The position numbers and the translations under genes were made by a program. From the NCBI GenBank assembly GCA_947378965.1, contig CANCMG010000030.1:1-43448 (forward strand): DNA of 43,448 nucleotides, in the 5' to 3' direction. Origin of the DNA: Alcaligenaceae bacterium (GTDB lineage: Bacteria > Pseudomonadota > Gammaproteobacteria > Burkholderiales > Burkholderiaceae_B). The notes under the pieces are model-generated. The model saw nothing but the letters and a program-made list of their open reading frames with translations, had not been told where the DNA came from and searched no databases. This document shows, one piece after another, positions 14,688 to 23,786 of the stretch. Position 1 is the first letter of the stretch. The number at the start of each line of letters is the position of its first letter.

Positions 14688-16679
14688 ATGTCTAATCTGA
14701 ATAAAAAAATGTCTTTAAATCTTGCGAATGCCATACGTTTTCTTTCGATAGATGCCATTGTTCAGGCGCAAGAAGGTCACCAGGGCGTTCCCTTGGGAAT
14801 GGCCGAAATCGCCACTGCGCTGTACACGCGTCATTTAAGATTTGTAGCCAATCAGCCAACCTGGCCTGACCGTGATCGAGTGGTGTTATCGAATGGCCAT
14901 GGGTCGATGTTGCTGTATGCGCTTTTATACCTAACAGGGTACGAGCAGATCTCTTTGGATCAGATTAAACGCTTTCGCGAGTTAGGATCGCATTGCGAAG
15001 GGCATCCCGAAATCAATCAAAGCCATGGCATTGAGGTCACAACAGGCCCACTAGGGCAGGGGATTGCCAATGCGTTTGGCATGGCGATCGCTGAGGCTTA
15101 TCTACGTTCTCGCTTTGGCCAAGATCTTGTCAACCACCATACCTATGCCTTTGTGGGTGATGGTTGTCTGCAAGAAGGCGTGGGCCAAGAGATGATCTCT
15201 TTGGCTGGCCACCTGGCACTTGGAAAGCTCATTCTGCTGTGGGACGACAACCAAATTACTGATGATGGCAGTACGTCGCTTTCGATTAGCGAAGATGTCG
15301 CCGAGCGTTTTCGTGTGGCCCACTGGCATGTGATTGAAGTGGATGGTCATGATCTTGAGGCGGTATCAAACGCAATTGAAATCGCCAAAACTGATCCACG
15401 GCCTTCGTTAATCGCTTGCCGAACAATGATCGCTCGTGGTTTAGCGAGGCTGCAAGGTCAACGTGGTGGCCACAGCGCACGCTTATTCAAAGACGATGCA
15501 GATCTTGCACGAGTAGAACTTGGGTGGTCTCACGCCCCGTTCCACATCCCAGGTGAGGTATTAAGTGTTTGGCGCGCAGCTGGCAAAAGAACTGAGCTCG
15601 AGTATCAAGCCTGGCAAAAGCGTTTAAATGCACTGAGCCAAGCTGAGCGTCGTGAATTCGATCGCGTACTGTCTGGCGAACTTCCTGAGGGCTGGCAAGA
15701 CGTGTTACGCGCGTACGAGCGCGACTCACTTGTTAGCGAGTCGGCCCCCGGCGGCATTTTGATTTCTGCTGAAATCAATGATCGCTTGGCTGAGATACTG
15801 CCTGAGCGAATGGTAGGCTGCGCAGATTTAGAAGCACCCACTAGTCATAAACGTCGGCTCAAAGCCTTTACGGCTCAAGATCATAGCGGTGCCTATCTCC
15901 ATTGCGGGGTGCGTGAGCACGTCATGGGTTCGATGGTCAATGGCATGGCCGCGCACGGCGGCATTATCCCGTTGGCCGTCACGTATCTGGCGTTTGCGGA
16001 TTATGAGCGGCCTGCAATGAGAATGGCCGCCTTGATGAAGCTTCCGGCTAAATTTGTGTTTAGTCATGACTCGATTGGGGTGGGCAAGAATGGCCCGACC
16101 CATCAACCGGTTGAGATCTTAGCCTCGCTGCGTGCGATGCCAAATATGTTGGTGATGCGCCCAGCGGATGCCATCGAGGCTGCTGAGTGCTGGGAAATTG
16201 CGCTTGAACACCGCACGGGCCCCGTTTCGATGGTGTTTGCACGTCAAGCTTTGCCTAGAGTGCGTACTGAACTCAGCTCAGACAATCTATCGAAGCGCGG
16301 CGGCTATATCCTCGCAGAGGCCCTAGGTGGCAAGAGGGCGGTCACGCTATTGGCAACCGGCTCTGAAGTCGCCATCGCAATGGTTGCCAGAGAGCGGTTG
16401 CAGGCTGAGGGTATCTCGACGGCAGTGGTGTCGATGCCTTGCTGTGAGTTATTTGATCAGCAGGATCATGCTTATCGTTCAAAGGTTCTTGGTCTTGAGG
16501 TCGTTAGGGTTGCGATTGAAGCCGCGGTGCGTTTTGGGTGGGATCGCTATCTCGGCGAGCGCGGAGATTTTGTTGGCATGAAAGGTTTTGGTGCCTCGGG
16601 TGGTGCTGAACAGCTGTATGAATATTTCAACATTACAGCTGCTGAGGTTGTAGCGCGTGTAAAACGTTTAGTTGGATAG
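14688..16679 (+). CDS. Divergent transketolase
   Basis: A 663-residue thiamine-diphosphate enzyme of full transketolase length, moving two-carbon ketol units between sugar phosphates. ThDP/Mg features: GHQGVPLG (H31), SNGHGSMLLY (69-78), TTGPLGQG (118-125) and GDGC to DDNQ (158-189). The middle domain has GVREHVMG with the catalytic Glu and HDSIGVGKNGPTHQP. It departs from housekeeping enzymes: the segment usually HPEYGHTPGVE is HPEINQSHGIE, and the segment after ACRT is rewritten (MIARGLARLQGQRGGHS). It is therefore probably a paralogue with a specialised donor or acceptor. The ribosome-binding site is weak. A 45-base near-copy of codons around residues 99-113 occurs at 22988-23032. Confidence 0.9.
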   Translation: MSNLNKKMSLNLANAIRFLSIDAIVQAQEGHQGVPLGMAEIATALYTRHLRFVANQPTWPDRDRVVLSNGHGSMLLYALLYLTGYEQISLDQIKRFRELGSHCEGHPEINQSHGIEVTTGPLGQGIANAFGMAIAEAYLRSRFGQDLVNHHTYAFVGDGCLQEGVGQEMISLAGHLALGKLILLWDDNQITDDGSTSLSISEDVAERFRVAHWHVIEVDGHDLEAVSNAIEIAKTDPRPSLIACRTMIARGLARLQGQRGGHSARLFKDDADLARVELGWSHAPFHIPGEVLSVWRAAGKRTELEYQAWQKRLNALSQAERREFDRVLSGELPEGWQDVLRAYERDSLVSESAPGGILISAEINDRLAEILPERMVGCADLEAPTSHKRRLKAFTAQDHSGAYLHCGVREHVMGSMVNGMAAHGGIIPLAVTYLAFADYERPAMRMAALMKLPAKFVFSHDSIGVGKNGPTHQPVEILASLRAMPNMLVMRPADAIEAAECWEIALEHRTGPVSMVFARQALPRVRTELSSDNLSKRGGYILAEALGGKRAVTLLATGSEVAIAMVARERLQAEGISTAVVSMPCCELFDQQDHAYRSKVLGLEVVRVAIEAAVRFGWDRYLGERGDFVGMKGFGASGGAEQLYEYFNITAAEVVARVKRLVG

Positions 16680-16760
16680 TATAAGAAGACGTCAAAAAGG
16701 TTAAAGTTTAGCGTAATAGTGGTAAGTTCTCGTTAATCATTCATATAACAACAAGCCCAA

Positions 16761-18395
16761 ATGAATCCAAACCACACAGCTAACAACGCCACCGTACCAT
16801 CCCAGAAACTCGATGTGATCATTATCGGAGCCGGTCTGGGTGGCATGTACCAACTGCTTCGGGTTCGAGAGCTTGGCATGTCAGTGCGCGTCATCGAGGC
16901 AGGCGGCGATGTTGGTGGAACCTGGTACTGGAATCGTTACCCAGGGGCGCGGTTTGATTCTGAAAGTTATAGCTACGGTTATTCTTTTTCGAAAGAATTA
17001 CTTCAAGAATGGGAGTGGACTGAGCACTTCGCACCGCAACCCGAAACTCTGCGCTATGCCGGTTTCGTTGCTGATAAATTCAACTTGCGCCAAGATATTC
17101 TTTTCAATCGAAAACTGGTCAGTGCCGAGTGGAACGAAACCACGAGGGATTGGCACTTAACGTTAGATACCGGCGAGCGCATGGTTGCGCAGTTTCTTAT
17201 CACCGCGATTGGGCCGCTGTCTGTGCCGACCCTGCCAAATATTGCAGGCATCAAAGACTATACCGGTATCGCTTGCCACACAGCAAACTGGCCGCATGAA
17301 CCCGTTAGCTTTGCAGGCAAACGCGTCGCGGTATTAGGAACCGGCGCAACCGGTATCCAAACCATTCAAGAGGTTGCTAAAACGGCTGGGCACCTTACCG
17401 TTTTTCAGCGCACCGCTAACTGGAGTGCGCCCTTACACAACGGCCTGATTACGGACGAACAGCAACGCACCATCAAGGCCTCATATTCAGATATCTTCAA
17501 ACGTTGTCACGAAAATGTTTCTGGCTTTCTTCATCATCCTGATCCACGTCGTGGTGTCGATGTGTCAGAGCAAGAACGGAAAGAGCTCTGGGAGAAACTC
17601 TATAAAGAACGCGGTTTCTCTGTTTCAGTTGGAAATTTTCGCGATCTCTTAACAAGTCCGCAAACCAATGCCTGGATGTCAGAGTTTATTGCTGACAAAA
17701 TTCGTCAGCGGGTCAAAGACCCAGTGACTGCCGAAAGACTCATCCCTAAAAACCATGGGTTCGGCACACGTCGTTTGCCTCTTGAAAGTGGTTATTTCGA
17801 GGCGTATAACCAGCCTAATGTTGAACTGGTTGATTTACGTGAGACTCCAATCGAACGAATCACAGCGACAGGGATCAAAACGACAGAGCGTGAGTTTGAG
17901 TTTGACATGATTATCTACGCGACAGGCTTCGACGCACTGACCGGCGCTTACGATCAGATCGACTTTCGCGGCATAGCGGGCCAAACGCTTAAAGACCAAT
18001 GGGCCGCAGGCGCAAAAACCTTTCATGGTTTTCAAAATGCAGGGTTCCCGAATTTGCTGATGATACTGGGGCCAATGGGCGCGTTGGGTAATATTCCCCG
18101 CAGCCTTGAATACAACGTCGAGTGGGTCTCGCAACTACTCGCCTATATGCAAACAAAAAAGCTCTCGCGCGTAGAAGCTAGTGCCGAAAGCGTTGAGGCA
18201 TGGATGGACGTCGTCAAAGCCGCCTCGGTCGGTCTCTTGGCCAATGACGTTGACTCGTGGATGACGGGTGTCAATAAGAACGTCGAGGGTAAGTCGGTGC
18301 GTGTGCTCGCACGTTACGCTGGCTCAGGCCCAGAGTTTCGTGCGCGCTGTGATGCGGTAGCCGCGGGTGGTTATGCCGAACTTGATATTACTTAG
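16761..18395 (+). CDS. Flavin-dependent Baeyer-Villiger-type monooxygenase
   Basis: A 544-residue class B flavoprotein monooxygenase that should insert oxygen next to a carbonyl using FAD and NADPH. Two Rossmann motifs are visible, GAGLGGMY (23-30) and GTGATG (193-198). Between them is the fingerprint FxGxxxHTxxWP as YTGIACHTANWP (167-178, Phe replaced by Tyr). GGTWYWNRYPGARFDSES (52-69) is the usual second block. Size matches cyclohexanone monooxygenase-like enzymes. It follows the transketolase by 81 bases on the same strand, with no clear terminator between, and precedes an AT-rich hairpin. Likely acts on a ketone. Short-chain, cyclic and steroid ketones cannot be told apart from sequence alone. 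Confidence 0.9.
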   Translation: MNPNHTANNATVPSQKLDVIIIGAGLGGMYQLLRVRELGMSVRVIEAGGDVGGTWYWNRYPGARFDSESYSYGYSFSKELLQEWEWTEHFAPQPETLRYAGFVADKFNLRQDILFNRKLVSAEWNETTRDWHLTLDTGERMVAQFLITAIGPLSVPTLPNIAGIKDYTGIACHTANWPHEPVSFAGKRVAVLGTGATGIQTIQEVAKTAGHLTVFQRTANWSAPLHNGLITDEQQRTIKASYSDIFKRCHENVSGFLHHPDPRRGVDVSEQERKELWEKLYKERGFSVSVGNFRDLLTSPQTNAWMSEFIADKIRQRVKDPVTAERLIPKNHGFGTRRLPLESGYFEAYNQPNVELVDLRETPIERITATGIKTTEREFEFDMIIYATGFDALTGAYDQIDFRGIAGQTLKDQWAAGAKTFHGFQNAGFPNLLMILGPMGALGNIPRSLEYNVEWVSQLLAYMQTKKLSRVEASAESVEAWMDVVKAASVGLLANDVDSWMTGVNKNVEGKSVRVLARYAGSGPEFRARCDAVAAGGYAELDIT

Positions 18396-18466
18396 TCTAA
18401 ATTTTTTAGTACTTCTAAGGGATAACACTAGCACGCATTTTCAACTTCAGTCGTACGATAAAGTTG

Positions 18467-18480
18467 TTGATATAGATCAA
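18467..18480 (+). promoter_or_regulatory. FNR/Anr-type box before the sugar ABC operon
   Basis: TTGAT-ATAG-ATCAA matches the consensus at every fixed base and extends to a 16-base palindrome with an outer G/C pair. An A/T-rich -10-like stretch lies 30-36 bases further on (around 18501-18510), giving a predicted start near 18515, about 42 bases from the box centre. The ATCAA half is itself part of a direct repeat, TAGATCAA at 18473-18480 and again at 18484-18491, one helical turn apart. Confidence 0.5.
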
Positions 18481-18486
18481 CCGTAG

Positions 18487-18527
18487 ATCAAGCTTAAGAC
18501 TATTTAAATAAATAAGCTTTGATTTTT
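18487..18527 (+). terminator. AT-rich hairpin with T run after the monooxygenase
   Basis: ATCAAGCTTA (18487-18496) pairs with TAAGCTTTGAT (18513-18523, one bulged T), followed by a short T run. This may end the reductase-transketolase-monooxygenase transcript just upstream of where the next promoter would start. The stem is AT-rich, so efficiency is doubtful. Confidence 0.4.
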
Positions 18528-18585
18528 GTGAAGTGTTGTAACGGCATTAGCTTCGTTCGTTTTCTAACTATCAGGAGACACACTC

Positions 18586-19941
18586 ATGGCTTTAAATGTA
18601 AAATTTTCTCGTCGACGTCTGCTGGCAGGCGCTGCTTCTGCCTCAGCACTATCCATTACCTCACCGTTTATCAGAACTGCACATGCTGCTGGCAGCTTGT
18701 CGATTGGCTTTTGGGATCACTGGGTGCCGGGTGCCAACGATTCTCTCACCAAGCTTTGTAAAGAATGGGGAGAAAAAGAAAAGGTCGATGTCAAAATTGA
18801 TTACATCACCTCGCAGGGGGCCAAACTGCAGCTCACTGCGGTGGCAGAGGCGCAAGCCAAATCCGGCCATGACATTCTTCAACTTACAAGCTGGGATGCA
18901 CCGAACCAGGCCAAGAACCTAGTGCCGGTTGACGACATTGTCGGCGACGCGATAAAAAAGAATGGCAAGGCGATTGACGTCGTAGAGTATCTTGGTAAGG
19001 TCAATGGCTCTTGGATCGGCGTGCCAGCCACCAACGGCAGTCAAGTCAAGGGTCCTTGTGGTCGCATGGATCTTTTAGCGAAACATGCCGGTCTAGATAT
19101 TGTCAAAATGTATCCTGGGGCAGATGGCAAACCAGATAAGGCGTTGCAAGATCAATGGACCTGGGACGCCTTCTTGTTGGCCGCAGAAAAGTGCCACAAA
19201 GGTGGTAACCCTTTTGGTTTAGGACTTGGCCAGACAACGGACTCGGTGGATTGGGTCGGCGCACTCTTTGCAGCCTTTGGTGCGATCTTAGTCGATGCAA
19301 AGGGCAATATCACCGTGAACTCTGATGCCACCAAGCAGGTGCTCGAGTATATGCAGCGCTTGGTGAAGGTGATCCCAGCTGACGTCTTTGCTTGGGACGA
19401 TGCCTCGAATAACAAGTACCTGATCTCGGGCCAAGGTTCGTTGATCATGAACCCCCCCAGCGCTTGGGCTGTCGCAGTCAGGGACAATCCAAAAGTTGCA
19501 GAACAATGCTGGACGTTCCCGTCGCCCAAAGGGGCAAAAGGTCGCTTTGCCCCAGGGTTGCCTTATTTTTGGGGCACCTGGAAATGGTCAAAAAATATCT
19601 CTGCCGCAAAAAGCTTACTCACGCATTTGTCTGACAGAGCCAGCATCGAGAAAATGGTGATTGGTAGCGGTGGCTATGACATCCCTGGTTACTCTGGCCT
19701 GCGTGACTTTAAAACCTGGGCTGAGGTCGGCCCACCTGTCGGTGTCGCTTACAACTACCCACCACGTGGCGAAGAGATTGTGTCGATTGCGGCGGCGCCT
19801 GCGCCTGTTGCGATTGCACAGCAAATTTACGCTCAGGCAACCATGACCAAAATGATTGCCAAGTGCACGCAAGGTGGTGATTCAGTGGCGAAGGCAATTG
19901 GTTGGGCGTCATCTGAGCTTGAAGGCTTCATGCGAACCTAA
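18586..19941 (+). CDS. Carbohydrate-type ABC transporter substrate-binding protein (family 1)
   Basis: A 451-residue extracytoplasmic binding protein for a sugar or sugar-like solute, first gene of a complete importer. The N terminus carries FSRRRLLAG and a hydrophobic stretch ending AHAA (about residue 35), so export by the Tat route is likely. This is unusual but known for this family. The mature protein opens with the sugar-binding signature GSLSIGFWDHWVPGAND and has the usual bilobed length. AGGAG lies eight bases before the ATG. A strong RNA hairpin after the stop probably stabilises this message relative to the permease genes. Preceded by an FNR-type box. Ligand unknown. Confidence 0.9.
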   Translation: MALNVKFSRRRLLAGAASASALSITSPFIRTAHAAGSLSIGFWDHWVPGANDSLTKLCKEWGEKEKVDVKIDYITSQGAKLQLTAVAEAQAKSGHDILQLTSWDAPNQAKNLVPVDDIVGDAIKKNGKAIDVVEYLGKVNGSWIGVPATNGSQVKGPCGRMDLLAKHAGLDIVKMYPGADGKPDKALQDQWTWDAFLLAAEKCHKGGNPFGLGLGQTTDSVDWVGALFAAFGAILVDAKGNITVNSDATKQVLEYMQRLVKVIPADVFAWDDASNNKYLISGQGSLIMNPPSAWAVAVRDNPKVAEQCWTFPSPKGAKGRFAPGLPYFWGTWKWSKNISAAKSLLTHLSDRASIEKMVIGSGGYDIPGYSGLRDFKTWAEVGPPVGVAYNYPPRGEEIVSIAAAPAPVAIAQQIYAQATMTKMIAKCTQGGDSVAKAIGWASSELEGFMRT

Positions 19942-19968
19942 GTTCTAAGTCGGTATGCCATATTGAAC

Positions 19969-20006
19969 GAACATGGTTGTGCGCTTGAGTGCGCACACCA
20001 TGGTTC
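19969..20006 (+). other. Stable RNA hairpin between binding-protein and permease genes
   Basis: A long inverted repeat: GTGCGC (19979-19984) pairs with GCGCAC (19991-19996) around TTGAGT. The stem extends outward through ATGG/CCAT and GAA/TTC with two single-base bulges. There is no T run. Such hairpins after a binding-protein gene commonly protect the upstream mRNA and lower expression of the permease genes. Confidence 0.6.
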
Positions 20007-20041
20007 ACGTATCCGGTTAAAAGTCATTCTGGAAAATTTCA

Positions 20042-20968
20042 ATGCAAAATGACATGACGAGTTTGCAGGGTTCTGCAGCACGCAGACCTACCACCTTGAA
20101 AGTTTTTCTTCGACGCAAGTCAACGGTGGCATTTTTTCTGGCCTTACCCTTGATTGTGCTGGTGACGGCACTTGTCATTTATCCCGCGTTATTTTCGATG
20201 TATCTGGCGACCTTAAATAAATCGATGGAACGGTTTGTTGGTCTGGACAATTTCGTATTCTTGTTCAAGCGTGAAACGTTTTGGATGGTCGTGAAGCAGT
20301 CTTGCCTGTTTGCTGTGACGGCGGTGCTGTTTAAGGCTGCCATTGGTTTTATGCTGGCACATTTTGTGCACACGATCCCTGCCAAAGGCCAGCGCAAGTG
20401 GCGTGGCATGCTGCTAATCCCCTGGGTCATTCCGCCCGCCATGAGTACCTTAGGCTGGTTCTGGTTGTTCGACCCGACCTACAGTGCCTTGAATTGGATT
20501 TTTGTTCGTATCGGCATGGATCCGGTCAATTGGCTCGGAGACCCGTTCTGGGCACGGTTTTCTGTCATTCTCGTCAATGTTTGGTATGGCGCACCTTTCT
20601 TTTTAATTATGTATTTGGCGGCGCTCAAGTCTGTGCCCGAACAATTGTTTGAGGCTGCCTCGATTGATGGCGCAAACTGGTGGCAAAAAATTTGGTACAT
20701 CACGCTACCCATGATGAGAAATATTATTTCTATCACGGTCTTGTTTTCTCTGATCGTCACTTTTTCAAATTTTGATATTGTCCGGATCCTGACCTCAGGC
20801 GGGCCTGTCGACCAAACGCATGTCTTCGCGACGTGGGCCTTCAACCTTGGCATACAAGGTAACGATATCCCCTTAGGCGCAAGCGTTTCGCTGTTTATGC
20901 TTCCAATCTTAGGGATCGCAGCGATATTCATTTTGCGTGGTGTTAACAAACGTGGAAACGAGGCCTAA
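20042..20968 (+). CDS. Carbohydrate ABC transporter permease, MalF-like
   Basis: A 308-residue inner-membrane permease of the binding-protein-dependent (MalF/UgpA) type with about six hydrophobic spans. The cytoplasmic EAA loop reads EAASIDGANWWQKIWYITLP near residues 202-221 and docks with the ATPase. It forms the channel with the MalG-like protein that starts two bases after its stop. The ribosome-binding site is weak; an ATG four codons in is possible. The upstream hairpin suggests lower expression than the binding protein. Confidence 0.92.
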   Translation: MQNDMTSLQGSAARRPTTLKVFLRRKSTVAFFLALPLIVLVTALVIYPALFSMYLATLNKSMERFVGLDNFVFLFKRETFWMVVKQSCLFAVTAVLFKAAIGFMLAHFVHTIPAKGQRKWRGMLLIPWVIPPAMSTLGWFWLFDPTYSALNWIFVRIGMDPVNWLGDPFWARFSVILVNVWYGAPFFLIMYLAALKSVPEQLFEAASIDGANWWQKIWYITLPMMRNIISITVLFSLIVTFSNFDIVRILTSGGPVDQTHVFATWAFNLGIQGNDIPLGASVSLFMLPILGIAAIFILRGVNKRGNEA

Positions 20969-20970
20969 TC

Positions 20971-21879
20971 GTGTCACAACATTCAATCGCAGCGACTAGC
21001 AATGTGGCACCCGTGCAGCACAGCATGCAGCGCAGTAGACGTTGGGCCTTGCTCTGGTCTTATTTTTTTCTGGTGCTTTTTTCAATCTTTTTTTTAATGC
21101 CCCCGATCTACATGCTGATCACTTCACTAAAAGACAGCGGTGAAATTTCAGCAGTGACCAACCCTTGGTGGGTCAATCGCCCAACGTTTGATAATTACCT
21201 GGCGCTGTTTCGCTCAAGTGATTACCTGACATTTTTCAGAAACTCGAGTGTCATTGCTGTGATTGTCGTGATCGTCACGATGTTGATCAGTATCCCCGCT
21301 GCGTTCTCGTTGTCGAGGATGAAGTTTTGGGGGTCGACCACGCTGGCGACCGGCGTCTTTCTGACTTATCTGGTGCCTGATACGCTGTTGTTCATTCCGT
21401 TGTTTAAGATCTTTGCCTTTATCAACCAGCTGACTGGCATCGAGCTGATTAATCATTGGTGGGCGTTAATTATTATTTATCCCACCTTGACCGTGCCTTT
21501 TGCCACTTGGATTTTGATTGCGTATTTTGCTTCGATTCCTAAAGAGCTTGACGAGGCTGCGTTGATTGATGGAGCCGGATATTTTCAGATGCTGACAAAG
21601 ATCTTTATACCGGTTGCGATCCCAGGCATTATCGCAGCCATGATCTTTGCCTTTACCGTGGCTTGGTCTCAATTCTTGTATCCGTTGGCGTTCACAACGT
21701 CATCCGACCAATTGGTGTTGCCGGTCGGGATCGTGACCACACTGATCAAAGGCGATGTCTACAACTGGGGGCAGATTATGGCGGGTGCCTTGTTAGGGGC
21801 TGCACCACCTTTGGTGATCTACGCTTTCTTGATGGATTACTACATTGCCGGGCTGACGGCAGGCGCTACAAAAGGATAA
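20971..21879 (+). CDS. Carbohydrate ABC transporter permease, MalG-like
   Basis: A 302-residue second permease subunit (MalG/UgpE type) with six predicted membrane spans and the EAA loop [20 protein letters not shown] in the second half. The start is GTG, two bases after the previous stop, with a GAGG site at suitable distance, so the two permeases are translated together. The first 25 residues are polar and variable. Four bases separate its stop from the ATPase gene. Confidence 0.92.
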   Translation: MSQHSIAATSNVAPVQHSMQRSRRWALLWSYFFLVLFSIFFLMPPIYMLITSLKDSGEISAVTNPWWVNRPTFDNYLALFRSSDYLTFFRNSSVIAVIVVIVTMLISIPAAFSLSRMKFWGSTTLATGVFLTYLVPDTLLFIPLFKIFAFINQLTGIELINHWWALIIIYPTLTVPFATWILIAYFASIPKELDEAALIDGAGYFQMLTKIFIPVAIPGIIAAMIFAFTVAWSQFLYPLAFTTSSDQLVLPVGIVTTLIKGDVYNWGQIMAGALLGAAPPLVIYAFLMDYYIAGLTAGATKG

Positions 21880-21883
21880 TCAA

Positions 21884-22984
21884 ATGGCTCAGGTCAAGTT
21901 GCAGCAACTCGTTAAAAACTATGACGATACGCCGGCGGTGCGCGGTATCGATTTAGAGATAGCCGATAAAGAGTTTTTAGTCTTAGTCGGGCCCTCGGGC
22001 TGCGGCAAAAGTACGACCCTTCGCATGATTGCGGGGTTAGAAGACATTACGAGTGGCGATATCTTGATCGGCGATCACGTGGTAAACGATGTGCCGCCCA
22101 AAGACCGAGACATTGCGATGGTTTTTCAAAACTATGCGCTGTACCCTCATATGACGGTCTTTGAGAATATGTCGTTTGGCTTGCGTCTCAAAAAAGTACC
22201 CAAGCCTCAGATAACAGAGCGCGTCAACGCGGCAGCCAAGATTTTGGATATTACAGAGCTCTTGCAGCGTAAACCCAAACAACTTTCTGGCGGACAACGT
22301 CAACGAGTTGCCATGGGGCGAGCGATTGTCAGAGACCCCAAGGTATTTTTATTTGATGAGCCCTTATCGAATTTAGACGCGAAGCTGCGGGTGCAGATGC
22401 GCACCGAGATTAAACGCGTGCATCAAAAAGTCAAGACAACCACGGTGTATGTCACGCACGATCAGGTCGAGGCGATGACATTGGCCGACAGAGTGGTGGT
22501 CATGAATGCGGGGCGCATTGAGCAAGTCGGTACTCCGCAAGAGCTTTATCATTTTCCGGCGACTAAGTTTGTAGCGGGTTTTATTGGCTCGCCTTCTATG
22601 AATTTCATCCCCTGTAGGCTTGAAGACGGCGCGGGTGAATTGATGGTTCGGTTAAACGATCAAATTGCCTTTGCGGTTCCGCACGAGAAGGCAGCGCGCT
22701 ATCGCGACCATTTGAGCAGCACGTCTTTACTATTTGGACTACGACCTGAACACATCATGGAGCAACGCCCGCACCGTGAGCCCGGACACCATACCTTTGA
22801 AGTCGTGTTAGAGGTGACCGAGCCGATGGGGATGGAGACAATGGTTTACTTCCTGATTCAAGGTGTTGAAGTGTGTGGCAGAGTCAATCCTCTTGCTGGT
22901 GCCCAAGCGGGGCAAGCAATCACCTTAGTTGCAGATCTGACCAATATGCATTTAATAGACGAGGTGACTGGAAAAGTGCTTTGA
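21884..22984 (+). CDS. Carbohydrate ABC transporter ATPase, MalK/UgpC-like
   Basis: A 366-residue ATP-binding subunit that powers the importer. Walker [11 protein letters not shown]-loop [13 protein letters not shown], signature [15 protein letters not shown], Walker [13 protein letters not shown] and the switch His in [10 protein letters not shown] are intact. A C-terminal OB/TOBE region (about 235-366) is typical of the MalK/UgpC group, which serves several sugar systems. Good AAAGGA site. It is the last gene of the operon; behind the stop lie a transketolase-like relic and a tandem repeat array instead of a terminator. Confidence 0.93.
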   Translation: MAQVKLQQLVKNYDDTPAVRGIDLEIADKEFLVLVGPSGCGKSTTLRMIAGLEDITSGDILIGDHVVNDVPPKDRDIAMVFQNYALYPHMTVFENMSFGLRLKKVPKPQITERVNAAAKILDITELLQRKPKQLSGGQRQRVAMGRAIVRDPKVFLFDEPLSNLDAKLRVQMRTEIKRVHQKVKTTTVYVTHDQVEAMTLADRVVVMNAGRIEQVGTPQELYHFPATKFVAGFIGSPSMNFIPCRLEDGAGELMVRLNDQIAFAVPHEKAARYRDHLSSTSLLFGLRPEHIMEQRPHREPGHHTFEVVLEVTEPMGMETMVYFLIQGVEVCGRVNPLAGAQAGQAITLVADLTNMHLIDEVTGKVL

Positions 22985-22986
22985 CG

Positions 22987-23032
22987 CTAGGTTCAAATTG
23001 CGAAGAGCATCCCGAAATTAATCAAAGGCATG
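22987..23032 (+). pseudogene. Transketolase gene relic
   Basis: Bases 22988-23032 match the transketolase gene at 14983-15027 at 39 of 45 positions. In the matching frame it reads LGSNCEEHPEINQRHA, against LGSHCEGHPEINQSHG in the intact enzyme. Three of the six differences are synonymous, as if the piece came from a homologous coding gene before it decayed. It begins three bases after the ATPase stop and runs into the 14-base repeat array. No other part of a transketolase is visible here. Confidence 0.7.
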
Positions 23033-23039
23033 CTGACGT

Positions 23040-23165
23040 AATCAACGCTTAGCAATCAACGCTTAGCAATCAACGCTTAGCAATGAATGATTAACAATGA
23101 ACGCTTAGCAATGAACGATTAGCAATGAACGATTAACAATGAACGATTAACAATGAACGATTCGA
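23040..23165. repeat. 14-base tandem repeat array (9 copies)
   Basis: Nine consecutive 14-base units from 23040, three AATCAACGCTTAGC followed by variants of AATGAACGATTAAC. The last unit and a half encode the final residues and stop of the minus-strand cupin gene (IVHC-stop). Most of the array repeats that gene's 3' end across the spacer between convergent genes. A gradient of change runs along the array: the copies far from the cupin gene share the CAACGCTTAGC form. Confidence 0.9.
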
Positions 23166-23779
23166 TCAAAGTATTCTGTTCTTAAGGTACCTCTTGGCTT
23201 TGTTGCTTCGGTCTCGTCCCAAGGGATAAAGGTCGATTTGCCATGCAAAGCAACTGGCAGCACCATTGCCCGTACAAAACCACTATGGGGGGCAATGTTA
23301 CGACCAATGACAGGGTCATGTCCGGTTTCAAACCAAGCGTCACCTTGATCGAGTCTACGCACTTCGTCACCGATCTCTGCCACTATCCGACCCTCATACA
23401 GGCGCCTGATGCCAGGGCCCTTGTGTCCGTGTTTTGGCGTTTCAAACGCTGGCGAGAACTCTACTCGATCTAGTCTGAAAACTACATGGTTTGCGTCTTC
23501 GAGCCCGACATCGTTAGACATAATGCAATGCAAGCGCTGTTCGGCTGTCATGGCTGCCAGCGTTTGGCGAGATAATTCAAAGGCCCACACCTCAGCGGCA
23601 CCTTCAAGTGTCAAGGCGGTTTCGGTGAACAGGCAAGCCAAGCTAGTTAAGGTGTGAACTGTACCGTCGGGTTGGGTCAGCGTGAGCGAGCCCGCACGAA
23701 GAAACAAGGCTCGTACAGCCGCCGGCCACAACACTTGTGCATTCGTTTCAAGGTGGTGTTCAAACAGAGATAAACGCAT
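23147..23779 (-). CDS. Cupin-domain protein
   Basis: A 210-residue soluble protein, best read as a cupin. The C-terminal half has the first cupin motif around FETPKHGHKGPGIRRLYEG and a second around DAWFETGHDP, with His residues suited to bind a metal. The N-terminal half may be a degenerate second barrel. Such proteins are isomerases, oxygenases or lyases acting on small molecules, or sensors; I cannot choose. It is the last gene of the ten-gene minus run, seven bases after the DppC-like permease. Its last codons form the terminal unit of a 14-base tandem array, so the C terminus may have been reset by slippage. Confidence 0.7.
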   Translation of the reverse strand: MRLSLFEHHLETNAQVLWPAAVRALFLRAGSLTLTQPDGTVHTLTSLACLFTETALTLEGAAEVWAFELSRQTLAAMTAEQRLHCIMSNDVGLEDANHVVFRLDRVEFSPAFETPKHGHKGPGIRRLYEGRIVAEIGDEVRRLDQGDAWFETGHDPVIGRNIAPHSGFVRAMVLPVALHGKSTFIPWDETEATKPRGTLRTEYFDRIVHC

Positions 23780-23786
23780 AAAAATA

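Noticed and set aside
23040-23165. Iterons of a replication origin
   Set aside because: The units copy the 3' end of the cupin gene; there is no Rep gene, DnaA box cluster or partition gene near.
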